From assembly GCA_028687585.1 (NCBI GenBank), contig JAQTZV010000001.1, forward strand, positions 331,116 to 395,115: DNA of 64,000 nt, read 5' to 3'. A model generated the notes under the pieces. The model searched no databases, had not been told where the DNA came from, and worked only from the letters and a program-made list of their open reading frames with translations. A program made the position numbers and the translations under genes. Each line of letters starts with the position of its first letter. The stretch's first letter is position 1. The DNA is from Desulfuromonadaceae bacterium (lineage in GTDB: Bacteria > Desulfobacterota > Desulfuromonadia > Geobacterales > Pseudopelobacteraceae). This document shows positions 1 through 9,280 of the stretch, in pieces.

Positions 1-357
1 GAGGACGGCAAGATCGGCCTGAGGGGACGGGTTGTGGCAAAGATGGGCTCCATGATCGCCAGAAGCATGCTGGCCGGTTTCTTCGGCGGCGCCGGAGATG
101 CCATCAAGGCTTCAGCCTCCACCCTGGCGGTCAGCCCTCTCGGTACCACTCAGACCGTTGACCCGAAGGATATTGCCATGTCCGGGGTTGGTTCCGGACT
201 GTCGAGTGGCTTCAAGGAGATCCAGAAGTTTTATATGGAACTGGCCAGACAGACCATGCCGGTCATAGAAGTCGGAGCTACGAAACCGGTGACACTGGTT
301 ATCAGCGAAGGAATCAATCTGGATATCAAGAAGATTGCAAAAGGAGGCGGAAAGTGA
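1..357 (+). CDS. traB: TraB, conjugative pore protein (3' part only)
   Basis: The reading frame is open from the first base, so this is the C-terminal part of a longer gene. TraB is the VirB10-like protein that spans inner and outer membranes and gates the F-type secretion channel. The visible part has the family's C-terminal pattern: a glycine/alanine-rich stretch (FFGGAGDAIKAS), the motif SPLG, a GVGSGL turn, the segment KFYMELARQTMPVIEV and a final valine-rich strand. It ends in a GTGA overlap with traV. A GTG at 34 could be mistaken for a start but lies inside the domain. Identification rests on this pattern and on traV-traC following directly. Confidence 0.85.
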   Translation, partial: EDGKIGLRGRVVAKMGSMIARSMLAGFFGGAGDAIKASASTLAVSPLGTTQTVDPKDIAMSGVGSGLSSGFKEIQKFYMELARQTMPVIEVGATKPVTLVISEGINLDIKKIAKGGGK

Positions 358-836
358 AGAAGGCCCTGATTGCCATAGCAATGTTGATTATGAGTGGCTG
401 TGCCCTGCTCAACCCATATGAGGGCAGTTTCAGTTGTCCGGAGACCAGTAACGGGAAATGCGTCTCGGTTCAGACGGCATACAGCGAATCAGCCACGGGA
501 CCGGGCAAGGATGAAGTTCATAAAAACGAACAGATCAACAGTGACAATGTCACCGTCAACTCCTCTACCGACAAAGAAAAAGAGTCTTTACTCAATCCAG
601 CATCAACGGAGTACAGCAGCTTCAACCGTTACCGCACTGCGCTCTTCGACAAGTTCAGCGGCCTCCTGAAAGAGCCGGTTACGCCGGTCGTTGCACCTCC
701 CAAGACCATGCGGGTGCTGCTCCTGCCGTACACCGGCCAGGACAATGAGTTCTACATGCTTCGTTACGTCTACTTCTTCGTCGACGAGCCTCGCTGGCTT
801 CTGGGCGATTCTGTTTCGTCAGGCGAGGAGGAGTAG
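354..836 (+). CDS. traV: TraV, outer-membrane lipoprotein of the conjugative channel
   Basis: TraV is the lipoprotein (VirB7 role) that anchors the F-type core complex in the outer membrane with TraB and TraK. A lipoprotein signal peptide ends in the lipobox MSGC, followed by the TraV-type motif NPYEGSFSCP and GKCVSVQTAY. The predicted protein is 160 residues, close to F TraV. The GTG start overlaps the traB stop by four bases, which implies translational coupling. The C-terminal half is hydrophilic and less typical. The gene order traB-traV-traC supports the call. Confidence 0.88.
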   Translation: MKKALIAIAMLIMSGCALLNPYEGSFSCPETSNGKCVSVQTAYSESATGPGKDEVHKNEQINSDNVTVNSSTDKEKESLLNPASTEYSSFNRYRTALFDKFSGLLKEPVTPVVAPPKTMRVLLLPYTGQDNEFYMLRYVYFFVDEPRWLLGDSVSSGEEE

Positions 837-839
837 AGC

Positions 840-3290
840 ATGGGTATCATGTCGTCTCTTTTCGGGAAGGATGGAGGAATGACCCGGGGCGAGTTGAAGA
901 AACTCTCGCAGCGGGAGAAGTTCTCCGACCATCTCCCCTGGATTGCCTATGAACCCAGGAAAAAGATCTATCTGAACACCGACAACACCTTCGGCATGAT
1001 GTGGGAGTGCGCTCCTCTCTCCTTTGCCTGCGAAACCAGCATCAAAACACTGGAAGGGCTCTTTCGTGTCAACCTGCCGGAAGGATCGATCATGCAGTTC
1101 ATCCTGTTTGCCGACCCTTTTGTGCAGCCGATCGTAGATGCCTATGGTTCACTGAAGAGTCGTGACAGCAAGCTGATTTATGACGTTTCAGACAACGTCT
1201 CGCGCTTCTTTCAGGAGGGGGTGGAAGGTCTTGGCTGCCTGAGCGGCATTCCGATCAGGAACTTCAGAATGTTTTTCACGGTCAAGTTCCCCGTTAAAGA
1301 AGTAGACCATGTAAATCTGGAAGAGGTGTTCGGTACGATCCAGGAGGTATTGCGGGGAGCAGGTCTTTCCCCGGTTGTCGTTGAACCGGGAAGGTTGCTG
1401 GATTATCTGCGGCGAATGCTGAACGATGACCCATCCAGCAACTCCAGACACTATGACGAACGGAACATTATCCGCAAGCAGGTATTGCTTGGTACTAAAG
1501 TTGAGAAACGGTTCTCCTCGCTCAAGTTCGACTCCAAGCACTTCCGTTGTGTGACGCCAAAATCTTTCCCCCTGAATGGCGACCCGATCCAGACCAACCA
1601 GCTCTTCGGCGGGATCATGGGTATGGCGACCGACTCGGACCAGATCCGGACTCCATTTTTCTTCACGCTGAACATCGTCCTGCGGAACCAGAAGAACAAG
1701 CTGCATACCAAGTGCAACATGGTCCTGCAACAGCAGGGAGTCGGCAGTTTCGCCCCCTCGCTGTCTCGCAAAAAAGATGAATATCTCTGGGCGGTCGACG
1801 AACTGGAACGGGGTACGAAGTTCTACCGGATCATCCCGATCATGTGGGTCTACGGTAGTGACGAATGGCTGGTAAATGAATCGGTGACCAGAGCCAAGAG
1901 GGTCTGGGAGGGACAAGGGTATGTGATGCAGGAGGACAAGGGAATACTCCCCATCCTGTTTATCTCAGCCCTTCCGTTCGGTCTCTACGACACTGGCAGC
2001 AACATCGACACCCTCGACCGGGACCATATCCTTCCGGTGGACAGCATCGCCGTCACTTTGCCGGTGCAGAGTGACTTCTCGGGGCTGGGCAAGCCGGTGA
2101 TGCTCTTTGCCGGCAGGAAAGGTCAGCTCTTTGGGCTTGATATATTCCACAAAGAGGGTGTGAACAATCATAACGCCATGGTCTGTGCCTCGTCAGGAGC
2201 CGGCAAGAGCTTCTTTATCAACTACATGGTCTACAACTACTTTGCCACGAAGTCGAAGGTCAGGATCATCGATATCGGCGGCTCCTACAAGAAGATGACC
2301 AAGCTCTTCGGCGCCCGTTATCTGGACTTCAGCGAAGATTCGCAGGTCTGCCTGAACCCCTTTACCAACATCATCGATCCCGAGTACGACATTCCGGTTA
2401 TCGCTCCCATTGTTGCCCAGATGGTTTTCTCCACCGGCAAGACTATCCCAAGTGAGACCGAGATGACCCTCATCAAGCAGGCGGTTCGTTGGGCATGGCA
2501 GCAGGAGGGAAACGAGGCCGGCATCGATACCGTCTACGAATACCTGTTCAATTTCGACCGCTACTCATCGGAAGGGGGCGAGATCAGGGAGGCAGCATCA
2601 CGTCTTGCTTTCAACCTGGCAGACTTCAGGAGTGATGGTTCCTTTGGCCGCTTCTTCAACGGCAAAAGCAGCCTCGACATCTCCAATGATGAATTTGTAG
2701 TGCTGGAACTGGAGCATCTCAAGTCTCGCAAGGAACTGTTCCGGGTTGTCACCCTCCAGGTGATCAATGCCGTCACCCAGGATCTGTACCTCTCTGACAA
2801 GTCGGATCAACGGCTGATCGTCTTCGATGAAGCCTGGCAGTTCCTCGGCGAGAGTTCAACTCTGAAGGAGGTCATTGAGGAAGGTTACCGCCGGGCCCGT
2901 AAATACCATGGCAGCTTTACCATCATCACCCAGTCGGTGCTCGACATGAAGCTCTTTGGTGGGGTTGGAGATGTCATCCGAAACAATTCGGCCTTCAAAT
3001 TCTATCTGGAATCATCGGACTTCGAGAAGGCACTGGATGAGAAGCTGATGGACTACGACGAATTCACCATGAGGATTCTGAAGTCCACCAAGAGCAACAA
3101 GCCGAAGTATTCGGAGATCTTCATGGACACGCCGTTCGGTATCGGTATCGGCAGACTGGCAGTCGATCCCTTCTCCTATTACGTTTTCACTTCGGATGCG
3201 AGCGAGATCGCTGAAATAGAGGCAATGGTCGATGGTGGAGTGAGTTATGAGGATGCGATTCGTGAAATGGTCAAGAAGTACCGCAGCTAA
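840..3290 (+). CDS. traC: TraC, VirB4-family T4SS ATPase
   Basis: TraC is the cytoplasmic ATPase of the F-type secretion system, needed for pilus assembly and DNA transfer. The 816-residue length is typical of the family. A Walker A motif (SSGAGKS, lysine 456) and a Walker B motif (RLIVFDEAW, D663-E664) are plain, and the VirB4 signature with RRARKYHGSF and IITQS follows. The gene begins three bases after traV stops and its end is overlapped by the next gene by 44 bases. No lesion is seen. Confidence 0.95.
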   Translation: MGIMSSLFGKDGGMTRGELKKLSQREKFSDHLPWIAYEPRKKIYLNTDNTFGMMWECAPLSFACETSIKTLEGLFRVNLPEGSIMQFILFADPFVQPIVDAYGSLKSRDSKLIYDVSDNVSRFFQEGVEGLGCLSGIPIRNFRMFFTVKFPVKEVDHVNLEEVFGTIQEVLRGAGLSPVVVEPGRLLDYLRRMLNDDPSSNSRHYDERNIIRKQVLLGTKVEKRFSSLKFDSKHFRCVTPKSFPLNGDPIQTNQLFGGIMGMATDSDQIRTPFFFTLNIVLRNQKNKLHTKCNMVLQQQGVGSFAPSLSRKKDEYLWAVDELERGTKFYRIIPIMWVYGSDEWLVNESVTRAKRVWEGQGYVMQEDKGILPILFISALPFGLYDTGSNIDTLDRDHILPVDSIAVTLPVQSDFSGLGKPVMLFAGRKGQLFGLDIFHKEGVNNHNAMVCASSGAGKSFFINYMVYNYFATKSKVRIIDIGGSYKKMTKLFGARYLDFSEDSQVCLNPFTNIIDPEYDIPVIAPIVAQMVFSTGKTIPSETEMTLIKQAVRWAWQQEGNEAGIDTVYEYLFNFDRYSSEGGEIREAASRLAFNLADFRSDGSFGRFFNGKSSLDISNDEFVVLELEHLKSRKELFRVVTLQVINAVTQDLYLSDKSDQRLIVFDEAWQFLGESSTLKEVIEEGYRRARKYHGSFTIITQSVLDMKLFGGVGDVIRNNSAFKFYLESSDFEKALDEKLMDYDEFTMRILKSTKSNKPKYSEIFMDTPFGIGIGRLAVDPFSYYVFTSDASEIAEIEAMVDGGVSYEDAIREMVKKYRS

Positions 3291-5250
3291 TCTTGTGCTG
3301 GCAACTATGCTGGGAAGTTCGTCAGCATCGGCAGTTGACGGGAAAACAGCCGGTCAGGATGCCGGGAAATCGGCTCTGTCGCGCTTCGGGAGCAAGAATG
3401 CCATCAACAGCAACATTTCACTGCCGATGACGAACTCCTCGAACCTCATGCAGACAGTGAATGGCGCCACAAGCTTTCCGGCGACACTTACCGCACCATC
3501 TTCGGCAAAGTTCCTGGAAGTATTCATTCAGCCATCCGGAACCGGCGATCTGCAACAGGTGATCGTCAGTCAGGATCTCAATACCGATGGAAACATCGAC
3601 AATGTTCACACTGTCCCGACTCTGGTCTCGGGAGTCTGCGCCAACGGCTTCATATCCTGCAATTCCGGCAGCTGGTCCAACTGCAGATACTACACGTGGG
3701 CAGCCGATATTGATGGCCGCGTCACTGAAGCACCGGCCTCCATCACCGATCTGGGCGGCTGCTACTGCATCAACAGCAGTTGTGGCAGTAACCTCGTCTG
3801 GGTCAACAGCGCTATCGTGCTCAAGGATATCGGCGGCGGCATCGTCAACGCCGTCCATACCAGCAATACATCATTCACTATCACCAACGTCAACACCGAC
3901 ATTACCACAATCACCTATTTCGGGCAGGTGACCACCAAGACAAACAACTCTGCCACGAGTGTCGCAGCATTCGCTGCATCCCCGACCGTTGATACCCTGA
4001 CTGGGTATTACACAAACTGGCCGCAATTGACTGCCGCCCGGGATTCAGCCGCAACCTCCCAAACTGCCGATCCGACCAGCTTCTACTACCTGATCTCCAA
4101 CTCAGGTGCTGCACGACAAGCTCAAGGAAAGGCGAGTGTCTGCACTGTTGACCGCGCAGGCAGGGTCGATACTACGGTCACCTCATTTAACGACTCCGGA
4201 AACGGTCAGCTCTGCACCGATCATCTGGTCTACATGCGCGTCCACAAGGTCGATGACCTGACCTATCGGCTGCAATACCTGGACACCGGGCCAGGCGGTC
4301 CGGGGGCTGCACATCACAATTGTAACGACAACCCAGGTGGGGACGGCTGGCACACCTACAAGAGCGTCGCCCTCTCGGCACCTGATCCTGCCAAACTCGG
4401 CAAGCTGATGTCTGCTGCCTTCAATCTCAACAACGTGGGTGGACCGGGCTGTTCCACAGCGTCGGCATCGGTGGACGGTGTTGTCAATGGCTTCGATACC
4501 TCCGTTCAGGTGGGGATGTCCTGCCCGGGTGGCGGAGCCCAGGGGCCAACCTTCAACTGGAGCTATTTCTTCGATTACAAGGAAGATCTTTACACTGAAT
4601 CGGTAGAGGACAAATGCGCAGTGCTGGCAAATAACCCGGACTGCAGGCTGAAGGATGAGGAGATCGACACTGTCGTGACCTATCAGAATTTCAATCCGAC
4701 CGGGCTCAATCAACTCCCCTCATGCAAGGCGTTCACCGGACAGGTAGGGACGAACAATATCTGCCGGGACTGGTGGAATAAGAAGCGCACGTATGTCTGC
4801 GGCAGTCAGCAGTTCGACTTTTCGGATGTGGCGACCAGATTCGGGCAGGTGGTCACTTCTGCCAGTGACAACACAGCGAATCTGACGTTCCAGGACCCAC
4901 GACTCGGTCCACAGGGATGGTCTGTCGCCAACGGCAGCATCAACCTGCCGCAGAGAGATTCTGTAGCGGAATGTGAAGTGGCCTGCAAGACCCGCATCCC
5001 CAAGACCGATACTCAGGTGACGACGAACGGGAATGTCACTGACATGCGTGTCCCTGCCCAGTCCTACGACATTTTCTACAAAACCTGCATTGACAACATC
5101 TGTCCAGTTGATCCCGGTGAAGAAATAGTTATCGATTGCCAGTGCATCAACGAGTTCGCCGAGGCTGCGACGGTCATTCAAACGCTCAGGCTGGCCGGCA
5201 AGGACAATATCTGTTCCAGCGGCCAGAAGCAGCCGATGCAGTCGAGGTGA
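3247..5250 (+). CDS. TraN-family cysteine-rich protein (first of two)
   Basis: A predicted secreted protein of 667 residues with an N-terminal signal peptide (hydrophobic stretch ending ASA). The middle is serine/threonine-rich and low in charge, with many cysteines. The C-terminal third has elements found in TraN mating-pair stabilisation proteins: CRDWWNKKRTYVC and the segment DCQCINEFAEAATVIQTL followed by DNICSSGQ. TraN is an outer-membrane protein that contacts the recipient. The TraN C-terminal end itself is absent here but present in the next gene, so the two may act as a split or duplicated TraN. The start at 3247 lies within traC; ATG 3253 and GTG 3262 are also possible. Confidence 0.72.
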   Translation: MRMRFVKWSRSTAANLVLATMLGSSSASAVDGKTAGQDAGKSALSRFGSKNAINSNISLPMTNSSNLMQTVNGATSFPATLTAPSSAKFLEVFIQPSGTGDLQQVIVSQDLNTDGNIDNVHTVPTLVSGVCANGFISCNSGSWSNCRYYTWAADIDGRVTEAPASITDLGGCYCINSSCGSNLVWVNSAIVLKDIGGGIVNAVHTSNTSFTITNVNTDITTITYFGQVTTKTNNSATSVAAFAASPTVDTLTGYYTNWPQLTAARDSAATSQTADPTSFYYLISNSGAARQAQGKASVCTVDRAGRVDTTVTSFNDSGNGQLCTDHLVYMRVHKVDDLTYRLQYLDTGPGGPGAAHHNCNDNPGGDGWHTYKSVALSAPDPAKLGKLMSAAFNLNNVGGPGCSTASASVDGVVNGFDTSVQVGMSCPGGGAQGPTFNWSYFFDYKEDLYTESVEDKCAVLANNPDCRLKDEEIDTVVTYQNFNPTGLNQLPSCKAFTGQVGTNNICRDWWNKKRTYVCGSQQFDFSDVATRFGQVVTSASDNTANLTFQDPRLGPQGWSVANGSINLPQRDSVAECEVACKTRIPKTDTQVTTNGNVTDMRVPAQSYDIFYKTCIDNICPVDPGEEIVIDCQCINEFAEAATVIQTLRLAGKDNICSSGQKQPMQSR

Positions 5251-5255
5251 GACAG

Positions 5256-8200
5256 ATGATACTCCGTGTTTTGTACTCATTGCTCTATTCAGTACTCCTG
5301 CTCTCCATCTCCGGAATTACCAGCACGGTGCAGGCCGTCGTCAGCTGTCAGGATACGATAACGACGGGAACGACATACAGGTATATCGATGCTCTGGCAT
5401 TCTTCACCGAATTCAACGGCAAGACCTACGCCATTGCAAAATCCGCTGTCAGCGGCAGTCAGTCGCTTCCCGACAGCTATTTCGACTTTTCTGCGAATAT
5501 CAGCCGTGAATATCTGATGACCGGAACTGATACGGCTTCGCTCAAACGGATGCTCACCCTCGGCCAGTTCGGTGCGGCCAGGCCGGTCAGCATCGACAGT
5601 CAGCAGACGCTGGACTTCGTCATCAACCGTTACGGAACACATCTCGGTGCGGCAACTTCTGCGAAGAGCACCTATATCGATGCCTGGAAGGAATTCGGCC
5701 CAGCCGGTTTTACCGCAATAGACGGATCTGGACTTGCTTTTACCAAGTGGCCGGCAGCAGGGCCATACTCCGGTCAAGACCCGCAGGCGGTCGTCATCGG
5801 GAGTGACGGTATCTGGACCAGCGGTCTTGATGGGACAAGGTCATCCCAGATCGTCGAGTTTCCCGGCAAGCTGGATTGTGCGCTTTCATATGTCGATCCA
5901 GGGACTATCACGCCCCCTCCACCGCCACCCCCGCCTCCGCCGCCCGATCCGAATGCCATCAGAAACATCATGTGCGGTCAGGATCTCAACAACAACGGCT
6001 ATGCTGCTGATCCCGGCGAAATGGCAAACTGTATCCAGACTACTCAAGGTCAGTTCTGTCCGGTAGGCTCAACTGAGTGCGTGGAGACTTATACCTCTCC
6101 CGTCTGTCCGGGAGGCTCAGCCCTGGAGCCGATTCGAGACATGTGTCAGGCAACGGCTCAGAACGTGTGCGGAAGTGGCTACACTTGGGACGCCGGTATC
6201 GACAGATGCACCAAGGCTGTATCCTGTCTGGAAAATGGCACCTTCAACCCGGTGGCTGACCGGTGCGAGAAGCTGGTACAAAACGATTGTCCTGTCGGTT
6301 ATTCCTATGATGCAAACCCGGCAAGCACGACCTATGACCGGTGCGTCAAGTCAGCAGCCTGTACCGACGGTGGAGCATTCGTAGCAGGAAGAGACCGGTG
6401 CGAAAAAGCCTGGATGCCGGTGTGCGATGCTGCCAGCGGCTATTCCTACAATGCTCAGACCGGTGTCTGCCAGCGTGCGCCGATCTGCACCTACGGCAGC
6501 TACAACGCTCAATACAATCTCTGCGTGCAACCCATCGTACCGTCCTGCCAGAGCGGCTACGGCTACAACAGCACCCGTGGACGTTGCGAAAAAACTCCTG
6601 AATGCCCGACAAACACGACGTACAACGTAGTCACGAACAAGTGCGACGCCATTACCAACGCCAGTTCGCAACAGGTTTTGTCCTGCAGCCCGCAATCATT
6701 TCTCTGTACATCGTATGCCGATTCCTGCTGCAACGTGAGCATTACCTGTCCCAGCGGTCCCCAGGGTCAGGTCAGTGTCGTTGCGAACTATTGCTGCCTT
6801 GGCTCTGACGCCATCACGATCCAGTCTCCTTTTGACCTCCTTACCAGAACAGAGCTGACCAGCACCGGCTACGCCTTGTCGGCTCTGCAATGCGACACCG
6901 TGGGCAACTGCAGTTACTACTTCATGGACCGATATTGCGACGGTTCTCCGGCCAGTGACTGGATGCTGTCCGGGTCTTTTGGGATGTCCTCACCACAGAT
7001 GATTTGCCCTCCCGGACAGGCGCTCATCAATGGCAATCAGTGTCTGTCTGCCACCAATCCCACTTGTACCGGCGGCAATTTCGATCCCAGCCTGGATGTC
7101 TGTTGGACAACCTACTCACCAACCTGTAGCCAGGGGACATACGACAGCGCGTCAGGGTTCTGCATCCTTGCGCCCTCCTGTCCCAACGGCACGCTGAACA
7201 GTGCAACTGATCTGTGCGAGGCAACTATCGCCAAGGACTGCGGCGCCTACTCCCTCGATGCTGCCGCCAACCTCTGCTACTCCCCTCCGGTTTGCGCCAA
7301 TGGAGCCTATGATGCGAATCTCAATCTCTGCCTTGCAACGCTCACCCGAAATTGCGGTTCGTACAACTGGAGTCAGGCCGACTTCAAGTGCCTCCAGGGA
7401 ATAACCTGTCCACAAGATCCAGGATTCTCCCTGTCGGCAACCATCACCTATTCCGCGAACCTCAATATCTGCCTCTCTGAGACGCAGCACAACTGTCCCG
7501 TCGGCACAACCTATACGCCGCTACCCATTGCCAAGTGCGAGGCGGTACCGATCTGCAGCGGCGCAGGGATTTACGATCCGCAGAAGAACAGCTGTTTCGA
7601 GGGGTTCAATACCTGTCCACTTGGAACTCAGTACGCCTGCATGGAGTATCAAGCCAAGATGCAGTGTTCGCCGAATCCCTGCTTCGATCCCGGTACGCCC
7701 GGGGTGGAGACAACAACTACACTCGACGAATCGATGCTCCAGGACGACGGGCCTCGTGACCCCAACGGCCAGTGCCTCGGTCAGCTGTACATCTTTAACG
7801 GCAAGGCATCCCGCTGTCGTCCACCGGGAATGAAGGTCGGTTATCTCAACAACTGCTGCGAAAGCGATCAGGTTGCTTCGGAGGATACCGGTGCCAGTAT
7901 TCAGGGGGCGGTCCAGGGCATTCAGATGGCCTACGAGATAGGACAGGTCGCTTATTACGGAAATGCTCTGGTCACTGGAGCAGCACAGATCTCGGCGATT
8001 TCAACCACCGCAACCGGAGCGGTAACCTCCATGACCGTTGTCACCGCTACCGGTACGACGACAACTCTTTCAGGGGCGGCAGCGACGGGAGCCTATGCAA
8101 CCATGGCCAGCGGCGCATCTGGGGCTTCTGCACTTGGTGCCGGATTGCAGGCGTACGCCGCTGCTCTGTTCAATCCGGCCACTATTGCCATAGCAATTGT

Positions 8201-8627
8201 CATTCTGGTGGTCATGAAGGTTCTTATGGGGAGCGGCTGCGATCAGGGAGACATTCAAACCGGGATGCAGAATGCAGCCAAGGACTGCCATTACGTGGGG
8301 GACTATTGTGAAAAGAAATGGTCGTTTGTGGGATGTGTACAGAAGGCGAAGAGCTATTGCTGCTTCAACTCTAAAATGGCGAGGATCATCCACGAGCAGG
8401 GGAGACCGCAACTCCTGGCCTTCCAGCCGAATGGAGCATGGGGGGTACCGGAACAGCCCAACTGCCGCGGCTTTACGCCCGATGAATTTCAGGCCCTGGA
8501 TTTTTCGAGGATCGATCTTTCGGAATACTTCACCGACGTGCAGAAGGATCTGGCCACCAAGATTGATGGTTCGCAGCAGACCATCATGCAGAACATCCAG
8601 AACAAGTACCAGGCGACGCCGAAATGA
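5256..8627 (+). CDS. traN: TraN-like mating-pair stabilisation protein with polyproline hinge and Cys-rich repeats
   Basis: The start at ATG 5256 is chosen because it gives an immediate signal peptide and follows a GAGGTGAG ribosome site; a longer frame from 5136 has no signal. The 1123-residue protein has a globular N-terminal domain (about 30-215), a run of eleven prolines (about 219-230), a long array of cysteine-rich units of the form C-x-x-G-x-Y/F-N/D...C (about 240-800), a hydrophobic segment (about 972-993) and a C-terminal domain with KSYCCFNSKMARIIHEQGR and DFSRIDLSEYF, which is diagnostic of TraN. TraN in the outer membrane stabilises mating pairs and reads recipient receptors. It is much longer than F TraN (about 600 residues); the extra repeats and hinge suggest an extended adhesin. 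Confidence 0.85.
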   Translation: MILRVLYSLLYSVLLLSISGITSTVQAVVSCQDTITTGTTYRYIDALAFFTEFNGKTYAIAKSAVSGSQSLPDSYFDFSANISREYLMTGTDTASLKRMLTLGQFGAARPVSIDSQQTLDFVINRYGTHLGAATSAKSTYIDAWKEFGPAGFTAIDGSGLAFTKWPAAGPYSGQDPQAVVIGSDGIWTSGLDGTRSSQIVEFPGKLDCALSYVDPGTITPPPPPPPPPPPDPNAIRNIMCGQDLNNNGYAADPGEMANCIQTTQGQFCPVGSTECVETYTSPVCPGGSALEPIRDMCQATAQNVCGSGYTWDAGIDRCTKAVSCLENGTFNPVADRCEKLVQNDCPVGYSYDANPASTTYDRCVKSAACTDGGAFVAGRDRCEKAWMPVCDAASGYSYNAQTGVCQRAPICTYGSYNAQYNLCVQPIVPSCQSGYGYNSTRGRCEKTPECPTNTTYNVVTNKCDAITNASSQQVLSCSPQSFLCTSYADSCCNVSITCPSGPQGQVSVVANYCCLGSDAITIQSPFDLLTRTELTSTGYALSALQCDTVGNCSYYFMDRYCDGSPASDWMLSGSFGMSSPQMICPPGQALINGNQCLSATNPTCTGGNFDPSLDVCWTTYSPTCSQGTYDSASGFCILAPSCPNGTLNSATDLCEATIAKDCGAYSLDAAANLCYSPPVCANGAYDANLNLCLATLTRNCGSYNWSQADFKCLQGITCPQDPGFSLSATITYSANLNICLSETQHNCPVGTTYTPLPIAKCEAVPICSGAGIYDPQKNSCFEGFNTCPLGTQYACMEYQAKMQCSPNPCFDPGTPGVETTTTLDESMLQDDGPRDPNGQCLGQLYIFNGKASRCRPPGMKVGYLNNCCESDQVASEDTGASIQGAVQGIQMAYEIGQVAYYGNALVTGAAQISAISTTATGAVTSMTVVTATGTTTTLSGAAATGAYATMASGASGASALGAGLQAYAAALFNPATIAIAIVILVVMKVLMGSGCDQGDIQTGMQNAAKDCHYVGDYCEKKWSFVGCVQKAKSYCCFNSKMARIIHEQGRPQLLAFQPNGAWGVPEQPNCRGFTPDEFQALDFSRIDLSEYFTDVQKDLATKIDGSQQTIMQNIQNKYQATPK

Positions 8628-9280
8628 TCAGACAGTCATTACTGATAACGATTACCCTGATGCTCGGTACCGTTCCGGTACAGGCCAAGGTGCTCGGTAC
8701 CTTCGGCGTGACCTACCTGATTGCAGAAAAGGATGCTCTTGCCGAGATCGAAGCACGGGCACGGCAGGTGGACTGGAACAAGGTCCTCGACAAGAAGAAA
8801 ATCGAGAATTATCAGGGACCGCCGGACAGGGTATCTCTTACGCGGGCGAAGCGGAACCGGAGCTTCCCGGTTGACATGACCTATACCACCGAGATCGACG
8901 TTCCCGATGGCAAGGGAGGAGTTCTCTATCCCAAGGGGTACACCTTCAACCCTTTCGATTATGTGACCTATCCGAAGACGCTCGTGGTCATCGATGGCAG
9001 CGATCAGGAGCAGGTCAAGTGGTTTGCCGCATCCGAGTACGACAAACGGCTTGATGTAACGCTTCTCCTCACGGAAGGAAACTTTGGAACCGTGTCGAAA
9101 CGGATCAGTCGTCCGTTGTTCTATGCCGACCGGAAGATCGTCGAACGGCTGAAGCTGAAGGCTGTGCCATCGATCATCAGGCAGAAGGGACGGCTGATGG
9201 AGGTGACCGAGGTGCTACTGCCGGTCAAGTATTCAAAGACAGCAACGAAATTATCCCGCAAGAAAAAGGGGACTCCATGA
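8624..9280 (+). CDS. traW: TraW, F-type pilus assembly protein
   Basis: A periplasmic protein of 218 residues with a signal peptide, then the TraW opening (LGTFGVTYLIAEKDAL) and the motifs YPKGYTFNPFDYV and TLVVIDGSDQEQVKWF. TraW works with TraU and TrbC in F pilus assembly and mating-pair formation. The start overlaps the traN stop (ATGA) and the stop overlaps traU in the same way, so all are probably co-translated. Confidence 0.88.
   Translation: MIRQSLLITITLMLGTVPVQAKVLGTFGVTYLIAEKDALAEIEARARQVDWNKVLDKKKIENYQGPPDRVSLTRAKRNRSFPVDMTYTTEIDVPDGKGGVLYPKGYTFNPFDYVTYPKTLVVIDGSDQEQVKWFAASEYDKRLDVTLLLTEGNFGTVSKRISRPLFYADRKIVERLKLKAVPSIIRQKGRLMEVTEVLLPVKYSKTATKLSRKKKGTP

Noticed and set aside
5136..5255. 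Upstream extension of the second TraN protein
   Set aside because: It overlaps the first TraN gene out of frame and lacks a signal peptide; ATG 5256 gives a signal peptide and a ribosome site.
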